Below are positions 35,401 through 47,005 of a stretch of 64,000 bases of DNA, one piece after another (the first letter of the stretch is position 1; each line of letters begins with the position of its first letter). A model generated the notes under the pieces. It worked only from the letters and a program-made list of their open reading frames with translations. It was not told the origin of the DNA and ran no database searches. Origin of the DNA: Cystobasidium ongulense (lineage: Eukaryota; Basidiomycota; Cystobasidiomycetes; Cystobasidiales; Cystobasidiaceae). A program made the position numbers and the translations under genes. The stretch covers positions 1,288,975-1,352,974 of the forward strand of contig BQUP01000003.1 in NCBI GenBank assembly GCA_022835595.1, given 5' to 3'.

Positions 35401-36382
35401 ATACAGCTCACTGTTCTTAGGCTTCGGGATCTCCATGGGCGCCAACGTTTGGCAGCTGGTCTCTGGTCAAGATGTCTACACAAGTGAGTGACGTTCGGAA
35501 CTGCTAGCATTGCTTCTCCTGCTAACTGATGTATGAAGGCAACGACAATAAATGTACTGGCAGCCACCCGGCTGATGGGCCGTGGTATCAACAGACAATA
35601 CCACAATGGTTTTATTTCCTTGTAGGCTGAACATCCACGAGACAACAGAACTCCTTGTACATCTTTACTGAGTTTATGGTCGTTCTGTAGGCAGTCCCAG
35701 GTTTTCCCCTTTGCTTGTCCTTGCGAAACCATGCAAAGCCCAACAAAGAGCTGCTGGCTATGGTTCTCAGTGAGTTGCAGCCTGCTCGACCGCGTATTTA
35801 TATCTCTGACTGATCGCCATGCGAATAATCAGTTGCGGGATGCGGGTCAGTTTCTATCACTTTTCGCTAAAAAGCATCATATTGACGGGCCTTTTCCAGC
35901 TGGACTGCCAATCATTTTTCAACTTATGGATTCCCGGGAAGATCCGACATTTCCAGTGCACTGGGCGCCTTCACCGTTGGCGTCATTTCCAATCTGTATG
36001 CGTACGACTTGTACCTCGACGTCCCTGCCTTCGCTGATATCCATTGGACGCATTCTGCCCGGATTTAGGTACGGAAAAATGTTCCAATCGACCGCATTCA
36101 TCGTTGCAGCAACTCCAATTATGTGTGAGTGTCCGATCCAGCAAAGGCGGTCTTCACTACTTACTATATGACAATGCAGTTCAATTGCCGTCTGGTCTCG
36201 GCAATGGCGGTCTGCTCAATTGGGCTACTACCAATGCCGATGACCAGGTAGTCTTCTCATCGGGGTGGAGCGTTGCTCAGCAGCTCATCCAGGTGGTGAT
36301 AGGCCTGGTGGTCGGCTTGCTAGTCGCTTGCGCAGTCATTTACCCGTTCGGCAAACGTCGTGGCGGGTTGATGACTTTTTAA
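32441..36382 (+). CDS. PRM10/ThrE-like multi-pass membrane protein
   Basis: Member of the pheromone-regulated membrane protein 10 family, related to bacterial ThrE threonine/serine exporters. The long N-terminal half (about 600 residues) is disordered, rich in Ser, Pro and basic residues. The ThrE-like part starts at DFILRFARALMMFGAPPHRI, followed by IEYQLQQTALVLQ, FIKQFGGLDLTKLTEIAILH, then serial membrane segments such as GIAAFSASFIDLLVAVPLGG and IFEIVIAAVISFVAAGLA, and SLFLGFGISMGANVWQLVSG. The last segment VVIGLVVGLLVACAVIYPF is followed by GKRRGGLMTF. Many short exons in the membrane part. Transport substrate unknown. Confidence 0.85.
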
Positions 36383-36884
36383 AGGATGACAAATACGAAC
36401 TGTACACGTTCCAATCACGTACTATGATCAGTACTCAGTTTCGCAATTTAGATTATCGTTCTTCGTTTCGCATGTTCTGTATCGGAAGCAGCAATGAATT
36501 AATGCAAAACGTTCATCCGTCCAATCGTGTGACCTGAGGCCCATCTAAGGCGAGATTGTGTTCACTGGTTGTGCAGACGATTCGGTGCCTCACACCGAAG
36601 CAATTGTGTCATTGTGTCAAAGAACATCAATGATAGGCAACGTGAATCATGTGCCAAAGAATCGTTTCGTCACTAAAGTGATGTGAAAAGACTTGCTACA
36701 CGATCGTGACCCTTTCGTAAATTGGACAAGCAAACCCCGTGGTGCCCGAAGAGGAAGCTGAAGCGTGACTAGCACCAACCTCCGAATTCTATTCAGTCAT
36801 GTGCGGGGTGTTCCAGGCTGCCTGAGCACTGGAACATGCAGGTCATAGCAAACCAGTTGCTACAGCCAAGAATTGGTGAGCAGC
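36383..36884. other. tail-to-tail spacer, PRM10-like / GH26-like
   Basis: 502 bp with both 3' UTRs. A perfect 7-bp hairpin lies at 36582-36600 (TTCGGTG / CACCGAA, 5-nt loop), followed by a doubled ATTGTGTC. No gene recognised. Confidence 0.45.
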
Positions 36885-39041
36885 TCAAGAGCTGAAGAAG
36901 GAAGCGGTCTGCTGAGTTGTCGAATCGTCGCCCGTGACCTGTAGGAGCGACTTCCGTTAGGCCAGTCTCCCCAAAAGGAAGAGCAAAGATCACATACAAT
37001 GCGGAAGTCGTACTATTCGATGTCAAAGATGCAAGATTGTTAGTCACATGTAGTAGAAGAATGAGCTTTAGCGCTTACACCCTTGTAAAACTGCAGAAAG
37101 ATATCGTCAATACTGGTACACTTGGTAGATGGTAGCAAAAGACTCACATTGAACCAGGCCGCTCCAACATAATTTGGTAGAGCAGACTTGGTAGCATCGG
37201 ATGTGAGTTCCTCGACATACGACAGGCGCGTAGCGATATCGGCACTCTTTCCCCAGCCGGTCTCTCCGATAGCAAATTTGATCCCGTTGGTAGCGTAGGT
37301 GTCATGGAGGTTTTGCATTTTGCTGACGAACGTGCCAGTTGAAGACGGGTAGTAATCGATTCCGACGACGTCTACATACTCGGAGCCAGGCCAGTACTTT
37401 GCGTAGGCAGCATCATTCTCGATATTGGCTGTAGCTTTGGGTTCAGTGTTGGGCTTGCTGACGAAGTAAGCGTCGCCACCTACGTGTCCAGAACATCTTT
37501 ACATCAGGCGCAACTTCCTTAATAGCGCCTGCGACCGCCTTCCAAGCGGAAATGAATCCAGCAGCATCACCTTGGTATGTTCCGTCCCTTGAATGCATGT
37601 GTCATTTTAGCTTAGGCATCGAAGCGTTTCAACTCAGATGACTCACTGCAGATACCCTACAAAGAACGACAAAAAGCAGTATTAGCGCGAATCCAAGCAT
37701 TAAAGTGAAGGGAATGGATTTTCAGTTCATCTCATGTATATAGGGCGTAATTAAGCGTTAGTCTTGCTTGCAAACTAGTCGTATAACGATTATGCTTACC
37801 CAAACTGCACCGAGGAAAAGCGGACAATGTCAGAGTCCATAGTTAGGGAAGTAGACGTAGTATGTGCATATAGCGTGCTCACTCGTAACCACACTTCGAC
37901 ACCTGCATCGGTGTATTCTTTCATGACATTCGCTATAGCGTAGGCATTTGAGCTGCTATCCGATGTGAAGCAAGAAAAGCCCTTCAAGTGGAGGAGTAAG
38001 CGCAGGGGAAATCATCTATTGCCAGATAGAGAGCTTACTCCAGTGGGCATAACAGCTGGCTGGAAGATGGCACCGCTTGCAACCACATCACTCTTGACAG
38101 CATTTAACTGACTGCCATCGAAAGTTTTCCCGCAGGGTGCTTGGGCGTAATAGCCTATGATAAGAATGTAAGTGAAGAAATCTTCTGGGAGCACGTCTTG
38201 AGATATATTCATACCATAGAAAGCACTCTTGCTATTGGACCACTGATTCAACTGGGCCATAGTCTGTTTGGTACCTCCAGCGTCGGCTTCGTCTGTGAAT
38301 TCCGTGCAAAGGTAAGCGGTTACTCTTCTATAACCCAACACCACCGCCAGTAACTAAGAGAACACCGCAGACCTGTTCATATTCTAGATCATCTGCGCGA
38401 ATTCTGGACGAGGTTAGACCTTCTAATTGACCCAATGACGTGGGATTGGATCAATTAGAAGGTCTGTCCTCGTCCAGAGTTCCTGCAAATCATCTCGTAT
38501 AGGAACGGATCTGCAAACGCTCTCACACCGTTTACCAGCGGGGAATAGATTTGTTGATTGAGTTCGTACCTGGAAGATAGCCCCAGTAGATCCCGTTTTT
38601 AGATAAGAAAGACGAGCTGAGCGAAACGCTGCTGCCTGAAGAAGATGACGTGCCATTGGAACTGGAGGAAGTCGAATCACCACTGGTGGAATTCGACGCA
38701 CTCGAGTCGGAAGAAGCAGAGGCAGAGGGTGAAACAGAACTGGAGGAGCTAGACGAGGTCGATGAGGCCTTGCATGCTTTCCTGGAGGACTTGGTTGTGG
38801 AAGAGCGTTTGGTAGATGGCTTGCTATAGTCTCCAATGGACGCTTGAGCTTTAGTCGAGTATGCTCGCTTGGTTGCATCAAGCTTGCTCTGGCCGGCGTT
38901 TGCATTGGCATGGTGTCTGCGGTGGTGCGCAGCAGGTGTACGCAGACCAGCAGCGTGGCCGCCGGCGGCCGATGCTGCGTGTACCTCTCCGAGGAGAACA
39001 GCTGCAGCGTATAGCGCAGAGGTAGAGAGGGTGTACTTCAT
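36885..39041 (-). CDS. secreted GH26-like glycoside hydrolase with Ser-rich linker
   Basis: Probable wall or polysaccharide hydrolase of the GH26 type. Signal peptide MKYTLSTSALYAAAVLLGEV, then a Ser/Thr-rich linker of about 120 residues, then the catalytic barrel: NGIYWGYLP, KQTMAQLNQW, YYAQAPCGKTFDG, GAIFQPAVMPTG, GVEVWLR, DGTYQGDAAGFISAW, YVDVVGIDYYP and FAIGETGW (likely nucleophile Glu), ending YDFRIVTGDD...FFSS. Exons of 5 nt (37800-37804), 10 nt (37647-37656), 9 nt (37082-37090) and 15 nt (36998-37012) are needed. The expected acid/base motif HEMN is encoded at 37723-37736, inside an apparent intron, with no GT or AG at its edges. The gene is therefore either unusually spliced or no longer intact. 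Confidence 0.72.
38360..38522. repeat. foldback inverted repeat in intron 1 of the GH26-like gene
   Basis: Core arms 38404-38430 and 38451-38477 are 27 bp with two mismatches around a 20-nt spacer that itself starts and ends CCCA/TGGG. Weaker pairing (about 70-80%) continues outwards to about 38360 and 38522. It explains why this intron (38293-38568, 276 nt) is three to five times longer than the rest. Confidence 0.75.
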
Positions 39042-39749
39042 CGCGAGGGTGTGTCTATGTGTCTTGCAGATGTCAAAAGGTCTGCAGGCGTTTGCAAAGA
39101 GCGTGCTGTGGTGTGTGGTGTGGTGTATAACGTGTAGTATAAAGAAGCTAGGCGCGCCAGGCGTCGGGAATAGAAGTGTGCAAGAATACGTAGTCAGTGC
39201 GAGTAGGAAGAAGAGAGCAGTCAGTGTTCAAGATTGAAAGCCCATCAGCCGTCTTCGCCCCCATTATGGCCATCTTGTGCAATATTCTTCTCGCCCGCAG
39301 TCGGCTCGCGGTGCTGCACATCTTGATATAAATAGAGTAGGAGCAGCACAGACGGAGGTCAGCGAGTAAAATAGAACAGCATAAAACACAGTCGAGCAAG
39401 GTGAGTGCATTAATCTTGCTGCAAGGAATGCAACTCGCTGACAGCCTGGAAAGAAATCGTGTTAAAGTGCTGGTGGCGTCGTGTTGGACGCGTGCTCACG
39501 CGCTGCGACGCGTAAATTGGGGCATACGTACACAAGTCACCGAGCAGGACCGACCCTCGAGCAGCAGATGCGCAAGTTAGTGACCCTCGAGGTAGGAAGA
39601 GCCCGCTAGAGATACTGTACACATCTGAGTCGATTGATTCCGCGTGTAGATGCGGTGAATGACTAATATACAGCATTGACTATTGGTACAATCCGACGAT
39701 GCAACAAGCAGCGGGCGATACTAATCGAACACGAACGCACACATACGCA
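39042..39749. promoter_or_regulatory. GH26-like promoter and TOK1 3' region
   Basis: 708 bp upstream of the GH26-like start and downstream of the TOK1 stop. A short GTGTGGTGTGGTGT run lies near 39110-39123. No gene, RNA or larger repeat recognised. Confidence 0.45.
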
Positions 39750-42396
39750 CTAAGTGTAGTCTACCGCACACTCTCCCAAATCAACGCGCTCCGGCGGTCC
39801 ACCGTCCAGCGTCACAGGACTGCCATTCACATACGGATCGCCTCGACGTCGCTCAAACATGAGCTGGTCCACACCTCGCAACTGCTTGAGACGTGTCCCG
39901 TACACCAGAAATTTGGCAAATGCTAGACGGTACAAGCTGAGCGCCGGAGAAAAAGGAATTAGCCTCCAGAGTGTCAGAGCGAGGCCATCAGGCATTGAAG
40001 CTTCACTTACTGAATCTCCTCAAGATCCGTCAGGTCCGAAACATCGCCTTGTGAGCGCTGCTTGTCCTTTGGATCCTGTTGGTCGGTAGGGACTAGAAGC
40101 ATTTGCGCCCGATCCATCAGGTTCTTGTCGGCCTGTAGAAGCAGACGCGGCTTGCTCCCATACTCGAATTTGTTGATCAACATCCTTCGCGCTCGGCTTT
40201 CCATATCTAAAACACTCGCAAGCAGGTCGTCCAAGAGATACTTCTCCTCCTTGCGTTCCTGCTCTGTGATCTCCACTTGTTTCTCGCCCTGTCCTGGATG
40301 CACAGTGCTTAAGCGCGTTTCAAGCCGGCTGTTTAGTTGGCTCGTGTCGCTGCTGTTCGAGCTGCTATTCTCTTGGCTTTCACTTCTCTGGCTCTCGGCC
40401 TCAACCCGCCTGACAACAAGCATTTTGTGGAGCTTCATCATTAGATCAGAGTGCGATATGAAGGGATGAATCGACACCTCGTGATCTTGCACGTTCATTG
40501 ATACGGTGGTCTCGCGATGTAAGCCTGGCTCGACTCCACGTTTGACTTTGTCCTTTTCGAGACGCTTATTCTGGGAAGCTGTCCATATTGACACGACCGT
40601 CTGTACGCTAAGGATGAGGAGTGCTCGATCAGCAGGATTCATTGCCAGTACAGGGCGCTTCGATAGTCGCGAGACTCACGCAAATGAAGCTATCAATGGG
40701 ACGGCAACGAGTGCGTATATGATAAAGAACGCTTGGCCTGAATGGGCAAGTCTTCAGTCTACTGTTCAATCACACGTCGTTGATAGCTAAGCACCACTGA
40801 CCGCCTGGGGTTGTAGGTGAGAAATCACCCTGAGCAGCAGACCAAATTTCAGTTAACTGTACAGGTCAGTAACGAATGCACGTTAAGACTTACGAAACCA
40901 ATAGTGAAGAACGTGACATAGCAGTAATAGACCGAATCTCCGAATGACCAACCTTCGATGGCATGATAAGCAGCAGCGCCGAACATCCAGAAGCTGATGA
41001 AGCCCAGAAGGGACAGTCCGAGATCGTACGTCCGGGACATTCTTTCTTCTTGTTCAGCCAGATGCATGAGAAAGTCCATTTCCTTGACCAGTTCCTGATC
41101 GACGTGCGTATCAGCGGAAATTGCTTCGTTCTGGCGTCGATCTTCGTATATCTTTCGCCATTCCTGCCGCCGCTCGAATGCCGTCTCGCTGAAAAATTGG
41201 ACAATCATGGAAACCTGCGATGCCAGAACTGAGTGACCGGACGCATTCAGTCAGTGACCTGTCAAAAAAATTAACAAAACACGGGGTACTCACAAGCAAC
41301 TGTAATGATAGCAAAGGGAAACAGGAGCACTTTTGTCGAAGGATGCGTGGGTGAAAAGTCACCGTATCCAATTGTGAGGGCAACCACCAGACTAAAGTAG
41401 ATGCCATCGAAGAAAGACCAGCCTTCTATCTTGCTAAATATCAGGGCTTCAATTGCGAGAGTGCAGAACAGGCCCAGTTCTCCAAGCTACGGAGGTGATA
41501 ATCAACACCGACACGAACTAGCGCACCAAAGAATGAAGCTCACCATGAAGTGTCTCCCTTGGATACGTGTTTCTTCGGAATCAGTACGGTGCTCGATACC
41601 GGCTACAATAACGTAGAGGACCAGGGTTGTTGCGATGACGCCAGCCAATATGCAGGATATAACGCCACACCAGAATGCGCTGGTATACGTGTAGCCAGCA
41701 AGTCCGGAGTACGAGTGACCATATACTGCTAAATTGACCGTTGCGATGATGCTCTGTGAACTCCAATTAAACATGAAGCGGAGATGTGTCAGTGTGCGGT
41801 TCTTCAAAACAGTGCTATGCATGCTAGTTCACCTTGATGACCCAGCAAACGGTCGACAAAATCATAGCCGTCTTCCACCATGCAGTCCTCGCAGAGAATC
41901 GGAAGACGAGGAGACCATTCGCGATGACATTGAAGGCGAGTCCCAAAGCAGAAAGTGCGAGGTTGGGTGTGGGGTCGGGGAGCTCCGTGCCGTCGAGCAT
42001 GTACCAGTGTTGGGTCAGCGCGGGAATGTCGTAGAGCTGGACGTCAGCACGAGACGGCGATGTCAGTACAATGCATGTCATCAGCACAGTGAGAAGTCTT
42101 CACCGTCGAGACTGGGGCTACCAGTGCCGCAAAGAGTGGCGTGCCCTTTGCCAGGTTTTCGCGGATGCTCGCCCAGGAGAGCGAGTGTCGATACTGGGCG
42201 AGGACATGCTTCTGGATGATCTGATGGATCCTGCTTGCTTCCTCGACCTGCGCGTGGTGGAGCTTCTTCAGCGTGCTGCATGCTGCGATGTCTTCCTCGA
42301 TCATCCAGCCTCTATCACGACTACGACAGACCACCGTGAGGGTATACACACCTTGTCTTCCACTTCCGCCTTGTCGCTGCTGCTCTTCTTCTTCAT
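39750..42396 (-). CDS. TOK1: outward-rectifier potassium channel TOK1
   Basis: Fungal plasma-membrane K+ channel with eight membrane segments and two pore loops. The first pore reads LTIGYGDF followed by SPTHPSTK; the second FFTIGF joined across an intron to GDFSPTTPGG. Upstream are LFAALVAPVSTLYDIPALTQ, PDPTPNLALSALGLAFNVIA and other hydrophobic helices. The cytosolic tail of about 290 residues is Gln/Glu/Arg-rich and ends RLAFAKFLVYGTRLK... GECAVDYT. Start taken at 42396 (MKKKSSSDKAEVEDK), joined by a 56-nt intron to EDIAACSTLKKLHH; an open frame extends further upstream, so the N-terminus is less sure. Confidence 0.9.
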
Positions 42397-43241
42397 CGTT
42401 CAAGTCATGCGCTGTCAGTCGTCTTGATGCATTGCGCTGGGCGTGGCGCAAAGAAGAGCTGCGAGGCCTAATTAAAGCAAGGAAGACGATGAAGAAGATC
42501 TGAGAAGGCTCTTGACAACCCAATCCATGCTGATGAGTTGCATGGTGCAGGAGTGGATACTGTGCGGCGTCCCTGATCAACCGCACTTTGGCTGGCGGTC
42601 TGGCTTTTCTTCCTCACTGCCCTGTTTGACACAGCTACGAAATCCTCACTTCAACACCGCCCATTCACCACTTGCTGTTGCACACTGACAATGCTACCGA
42701 CGACTGACGCTCTCCGCTTGACGACTGACACCGTGACGCGACCGACCTCCGTCCCGTTATGGCAGAGTGTCATACCTCGCTAAATCACAATAACTTCCAG
42801 ACCTGGTCACGCTCCGGAGACTGATTATACTCAGTGGTTCATCGTTACAGCAGCGCGAAAGCCTTAAGCCTCAGAGCTTTGCATATCGACAAGCGCTTGG
42901 ACTAGGCCCAGTCAAGGTCCTCAATACACATACCGACTTCAGACAGTCACGTTCTGTGGCGTCGAGGCAGACTTGACCTCGCAAACCCACACCGCTAGGC
43001 TTACAGCCTGTCCGCCGTCTGTATCATAATACTGCTTCACACAACACGCCGCCTCCGTGTCACACACACACCTTACACAACACACCCACCTCCTACCTTG
43101 TTTCACAACAAATATCTTGCTATCTGGCCATTGCAAGCATCTCTCTTCTATCTCAACAAGTTTCAACGCCTCCCCACCCTCCCTAAACTTTGTTCCTACT
43201 GCAAGAGTCGACTTGCCGCTGTCTAAGATCGACCCACATAC
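42397..43241. promoter_or_regulatory. divergent promoter region, TOK1 / unknown gene
   Basis: 845 bp between two head-to-head starts. The stretch 43030-43200 is C- and T-rich with CACACACC runs, typical of a fungal 5' leader. No RNA gene recognised. Confidence 0.4.
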
Positions 43242-44778
43242 ATGGAAAGATATCACAGCCACGCTTCAGACCTCAAGGCGGAGCTCGAGCGAATCTCAGA
43301 GACAGAGACCACCCCACCCAATACTATTCTGGTACGATGGGAAAATGAGCTACTACTTGTGGATGCATGGAATGTGAGAGGTGTGAGTAGAGTAGATAGC
43401 AACGTTTGTAATCCAAGGTGCCCTGCCTTGCTGATGTGCCCTATCCTTGCACAGAACAAGCTTCGAACGGTGCCAAGCATAATTGATGAAGCAATCACAC
43501 ACTTCCAACTTCATGGAGATGTGAAAGACTACCGTTTGGCCGTTCACGAGCTTGTAGATGAACGACCAGCACTCCTGTATCTGGGACTTTCAGCTTTACG
43601 TTTTGTAGAGAGTGAGCAAGCGTCAACGACCTGACACAGAGACCCATACCAACTCTGATCATACTTCCAACAGACGGGCGTGTGCTCGACCTAGTCAAGA
43701 TTCAGCATCAGCAACAAGCATCTGCTCAACATGAAAATGCCAGTCCGAACTACGCAGAGTCCGCCACTGACACATGGGAGACAGCTCCGTTAGGTGAGTT
43801 GTGCAAGCATTCAATTTCCCAACTGTTGGCTAATCCAACCCATGTACCCAGCTGAGGAAAGCCGCCATCAGCCTTCCGACCTCTCTACTGCCTCTTCCTC
43901 GGAAGATGGCTATCACTCTGCAAGCACACTGAGGGATGATCCCCCTCGCAGTGCCCACTCACTTTGCATGAAAACACGGCGAAGTACCAAACGTGATGTC
44001 ATAGGGTTTTCACATTCGGAACCACCCTTGCGATATGGAGGCAACGTCGGCAATCAGGCAAACGCCAAGCTACTCAATCGAGAGGTCGGCTCCGAAGGGC
44101 CGCCATGCGTTTACGTACATCCCAAGTTTGGCCCCTTGTTCAAGCATATGCAAGCTCAATCCGCTAGGCAGTCGAATTTGGGAGCAAGCGTCGAAGACGA
44201 GTTCCAAACACAAGACGGGAGCGAAAGGATACGATCTCAACAGGAACAAGACCGACCTCCGCCGACAGCCACTCAGGCAGACGTCACATACGACTTTCGC
44301 AACCGTCGTGTCTTGCCTCGACCAACCCTGAGCAAGTCAAACGCGCTCCTAGCTGGTCTTTCAGAAGAAACGTCTACGAAATCCGCAACTTTTTCACCTG
44401 CAATCTCCCGTAATCCGAGCTATGCAAGTGAATTGTCAAGGAGAGCGGGCCGAGCACCGCGGCAGAGAAACACAGAAGATGATGATCTCTGGCTGAGTTC
44501 GGATAGCAGTGAGAAGTGGAAACATGTTCAGCTGGATCCAAGACGGTTTGCAAGGACGGCTGCCCTGCACCGTCACAAGAGTTCTGGCCGTCAGAGCAAT
44601 ACTCATTCAGCTGAAAGCAGTAAGTAGAACTATTAGTCGAGGAAACGAACAAGCCAATACTGATGATGCACGTTCAGGTGTGAGTTCGCGGCCGGTTCCT
44701 TTACCAAGATCCCAATCATATACGGCATTCACCCAAGCCAGAAATGAAGGGCACAGAAGGCCCCTATCACGATCCTAA
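43242..44778 (+). CDS. conserved-looking protein of unknown function
   Basis: Not recognised. Five exons joined in phase give about 420 residues. The N-terminal 90 residues look folded: NTILVRWENELLLVDAWN, then KLRTVPSIIDEAITHFQLHG, RLAVHELVDERPALLYLGLS. The layout suggests a small alpha/beta or ubiquitin-like module with an acidic, hydrophobic alternation. The rest is disordered and Ser/Arg/Gln-rich, with one ordered-looking block GPPCVYVHPKFGPLFKHMQ and an end PLPRSQSYTAFTQARNEGHR. Introns are canonical (after DAWN, after FVEN, after ETAPL and before SVSSRP). No signal peptide or membrane segment. Start at 43242 is the first in-frame Met. Confidence 0.6.
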
Positions 44779-44960
44779 GGTTCGAGCGGGCACAAGGTCA
44801 CACATATTCATAACCGACATAGACCCATGACTTGTAGCCATTTAGTATTTAAAATCACATTCGTTTGTACAGCCATGGGATTCAAGGGTTAAGCGCTATA
44901 TATTGTTCCAGTACTGGGGATTCACCTCATAGCGCCAGCAAGTACGCTGTGCCTTTCTCC

Positions 44961-44977
44961 GAGCGAGCGAGCGAGCG
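44961..44977. repeat. GAGC tetranucleotide repeat
   Basis: Four units of GAGC in the spacer just past the stop of the peroxisomal carrier gene. Confidence 0.75.
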
Positions 44978-45002
44978 CTAATCAAAGAAGCGTACGGTGC
45001 CA

Positions 45003-46436
45003 TCATTTGGGCACAACTTGTGCAGTAGCTCGGATGGCGGATTTTGTAGCGAGGTAGATACGTTCCTGCGGACAAAGCGAATCTTGTCAGATTGGCATAC
45101 TTACACCCGCAAGGGTTCTCATCTTCGACTGACCTTGCTTGCAAACAGGAAAGCGGCTGTGAGAACGCTTTGCATCAGCTTGGACGAGATTCCATTATAC
45201 AGAGCGCCGACGCCTAGGAAGACAACCAGATCTCACATCAGCATTTCTAGCTCGGCTCCAAGTCAACTTAGCTGACTAGACAAGCTTACCCTCCTCCTTA
45301 ATAACAGTGGCGAGTCCATGGAAAGCATTCTTGTATTTCTTAGCTTGTTCAGAGCCAGCTTGCATTCGTGACTGTCACGATAAAGTAAAGTAGAAAGGCT
45401 GAGTGTTGGCGACGATGTATTATATAGGGGTAGTCATGCTGACCTTGACAACCAAGTAAGGGTATGTCGAGCCCGTTGCAAGCAGCTTGGTGAACTGTGG
45501 TAGTTGAAGACGGGGTCAGTAAGCAGTTTGGACGTCTTCTTTACTTCATTCTGACTTACAGCACCTAGCAGGAAATTATCAAGATCTGAAAGAGCTGACA
45601 CGGCGGGCTTGGCAGTAATGCCTGAGCTGACAGGTCTCAGCTTGGAAGTGTTGAACCTCCTGGCGATAATATAGTTCTTGAGCTGCTCAAATGTGGTATA
45701 TGCGATGATAGGGTTGATGACGAGAACAAGAGCGGGTCCCAGTCCACGCCAGAACGCGGCCAAGCCGTTCTTTTTGTAGATCTTCTTGACAGTAGCAAGG
45801 AAGCCTAGTTTCTTTACGATGATCTTTTCTCCCGTCTTTGGATCGCGCTTGGTTTGGAGGGTTGCATCAGAGTCATCTAGCGATGCCTGCGAGATCTGGT
45901 TTGTATTGACAACCCATCTGTTCACAATGGGACACGTGATCAGCGCGAAGCTTGTGAGATAGGTTGGCCGGATGCACAGCACGTCGCAAACTCACATAGG
46001 GTTGGTGACGAGAGACGTCGCACATCCAGCAATGAAGCTTGCGAAGATGCTTTCGAGCGTGCTGAGGGATGTAGCGAGCTTGGCCTGACCGACGCTCTTT
46101 CGACGCAGCAAAGCGGCCCTAGACTCTTCGAAGAAATAGTAAAAAGCTGCATTCGTGAGTGCGATACCGAGGATGGACGACTCGATACCGTCAAAGAGCC
46201 CCGCCAGTCCTTCCTGTTTGACGACGCGTCGGACTGCCGCGACGAGGGACTCGCGAGCATGCTCTGGCTTCTTGGCCTCGACGGCGGCGCGGGTCGAGAT
46301 TGTGATGAGCGGGTAGGTGAGGGCCCTGTAGGTGAATATCAGCAAGAGCTGGCACGTATTGTGTACTCCATACTCGCATCGAGACGGCACCTCCAGCGGC
46401 ACCGGCTAGGGCGTGGACCGCCGAGTCTGAAGGCAT
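45003..46436 (-). CDS. ANT1: peroxisomal adenine nucleotide carrier (PMP34/PMP47, ANT1-like)
   Basis: Mitochondrial-carrier-family protein of the peroxisome that exchanges ATP for AMP to feed fatty-acid activation. Three repeats are visible with signatures ALTYPLITISTR, SLVTNPMWVVNTNQ and TYPYLVVKSRMQ. NPMWVVNT is the typical PMP47 wording. Also present are GLFDGIESSILGIALTNAAF and AAFWRGLGPALVLVINPIIA. The last exons read GALYNGISSKLMQSVLTAAF, then ERIYLATKSAIRATAQVVPK and stop; this frame is preferred over the alternative frame ending RFFD. About 350 residues, family length. All introns GT-AG, one with a GTCAGT donor. Confidence 0.88.
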
Positions 46437-47005
46437 GATGGCAGGACGAGCTTGACGAGCAGAGGAAGTCTGTCGGAGTGGCTAGCCAGCGAGTATCTCG
46501 TACAGTTTCAGCTTGTGCAATGTCGCGTGGTCGGATGCAAAGCAAGAAGCTGGAAATCTCCAATTCCCCGGCCAGATATCTGGTGGCGGCTATTTCTTTG
46601 CCGGAGGGACAGAATGATATACAAAAGTAAGAAAGGTAACACTTGCATGGAAGAAGGTCTCAGTGATACTGCTGTAGTCTGTCAGGTAGCTCATAGCCGG
46701 GTACGGCGAGCGCGGGAGCCAGCTTGTTCCGCGAAAGCTTGCATATTGCTGAACATCGCCGGCCTTTTCATCGGAATGCGCAGGAAGAGTATGCCAGTCA
46801 ACGACTGACAGTTAGCTGGGTTAGAAGGATTAAGCTCAGCCACTCGAACGCATCCGAGTAATAGTACATGAAAAGCGAGTCGTGTTGACCGGCAAACTAG
46901 TACTTAGAATCGCTAAAGATACAGAGGAACTGCTAGACACTGCGGTGATACTGACAAAACAGCTGACAGACATGCAAAGGACTGCACGGCTGTAGGACCG
47001 CACCC
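46437..47005. other. ANT1 promoter / BET3 3' region
   Basis: 569 bp between the BET3 stop and the carrier start, both on the minus strand. No gene, RNA or repeat recognised. Confidence 0.4.
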
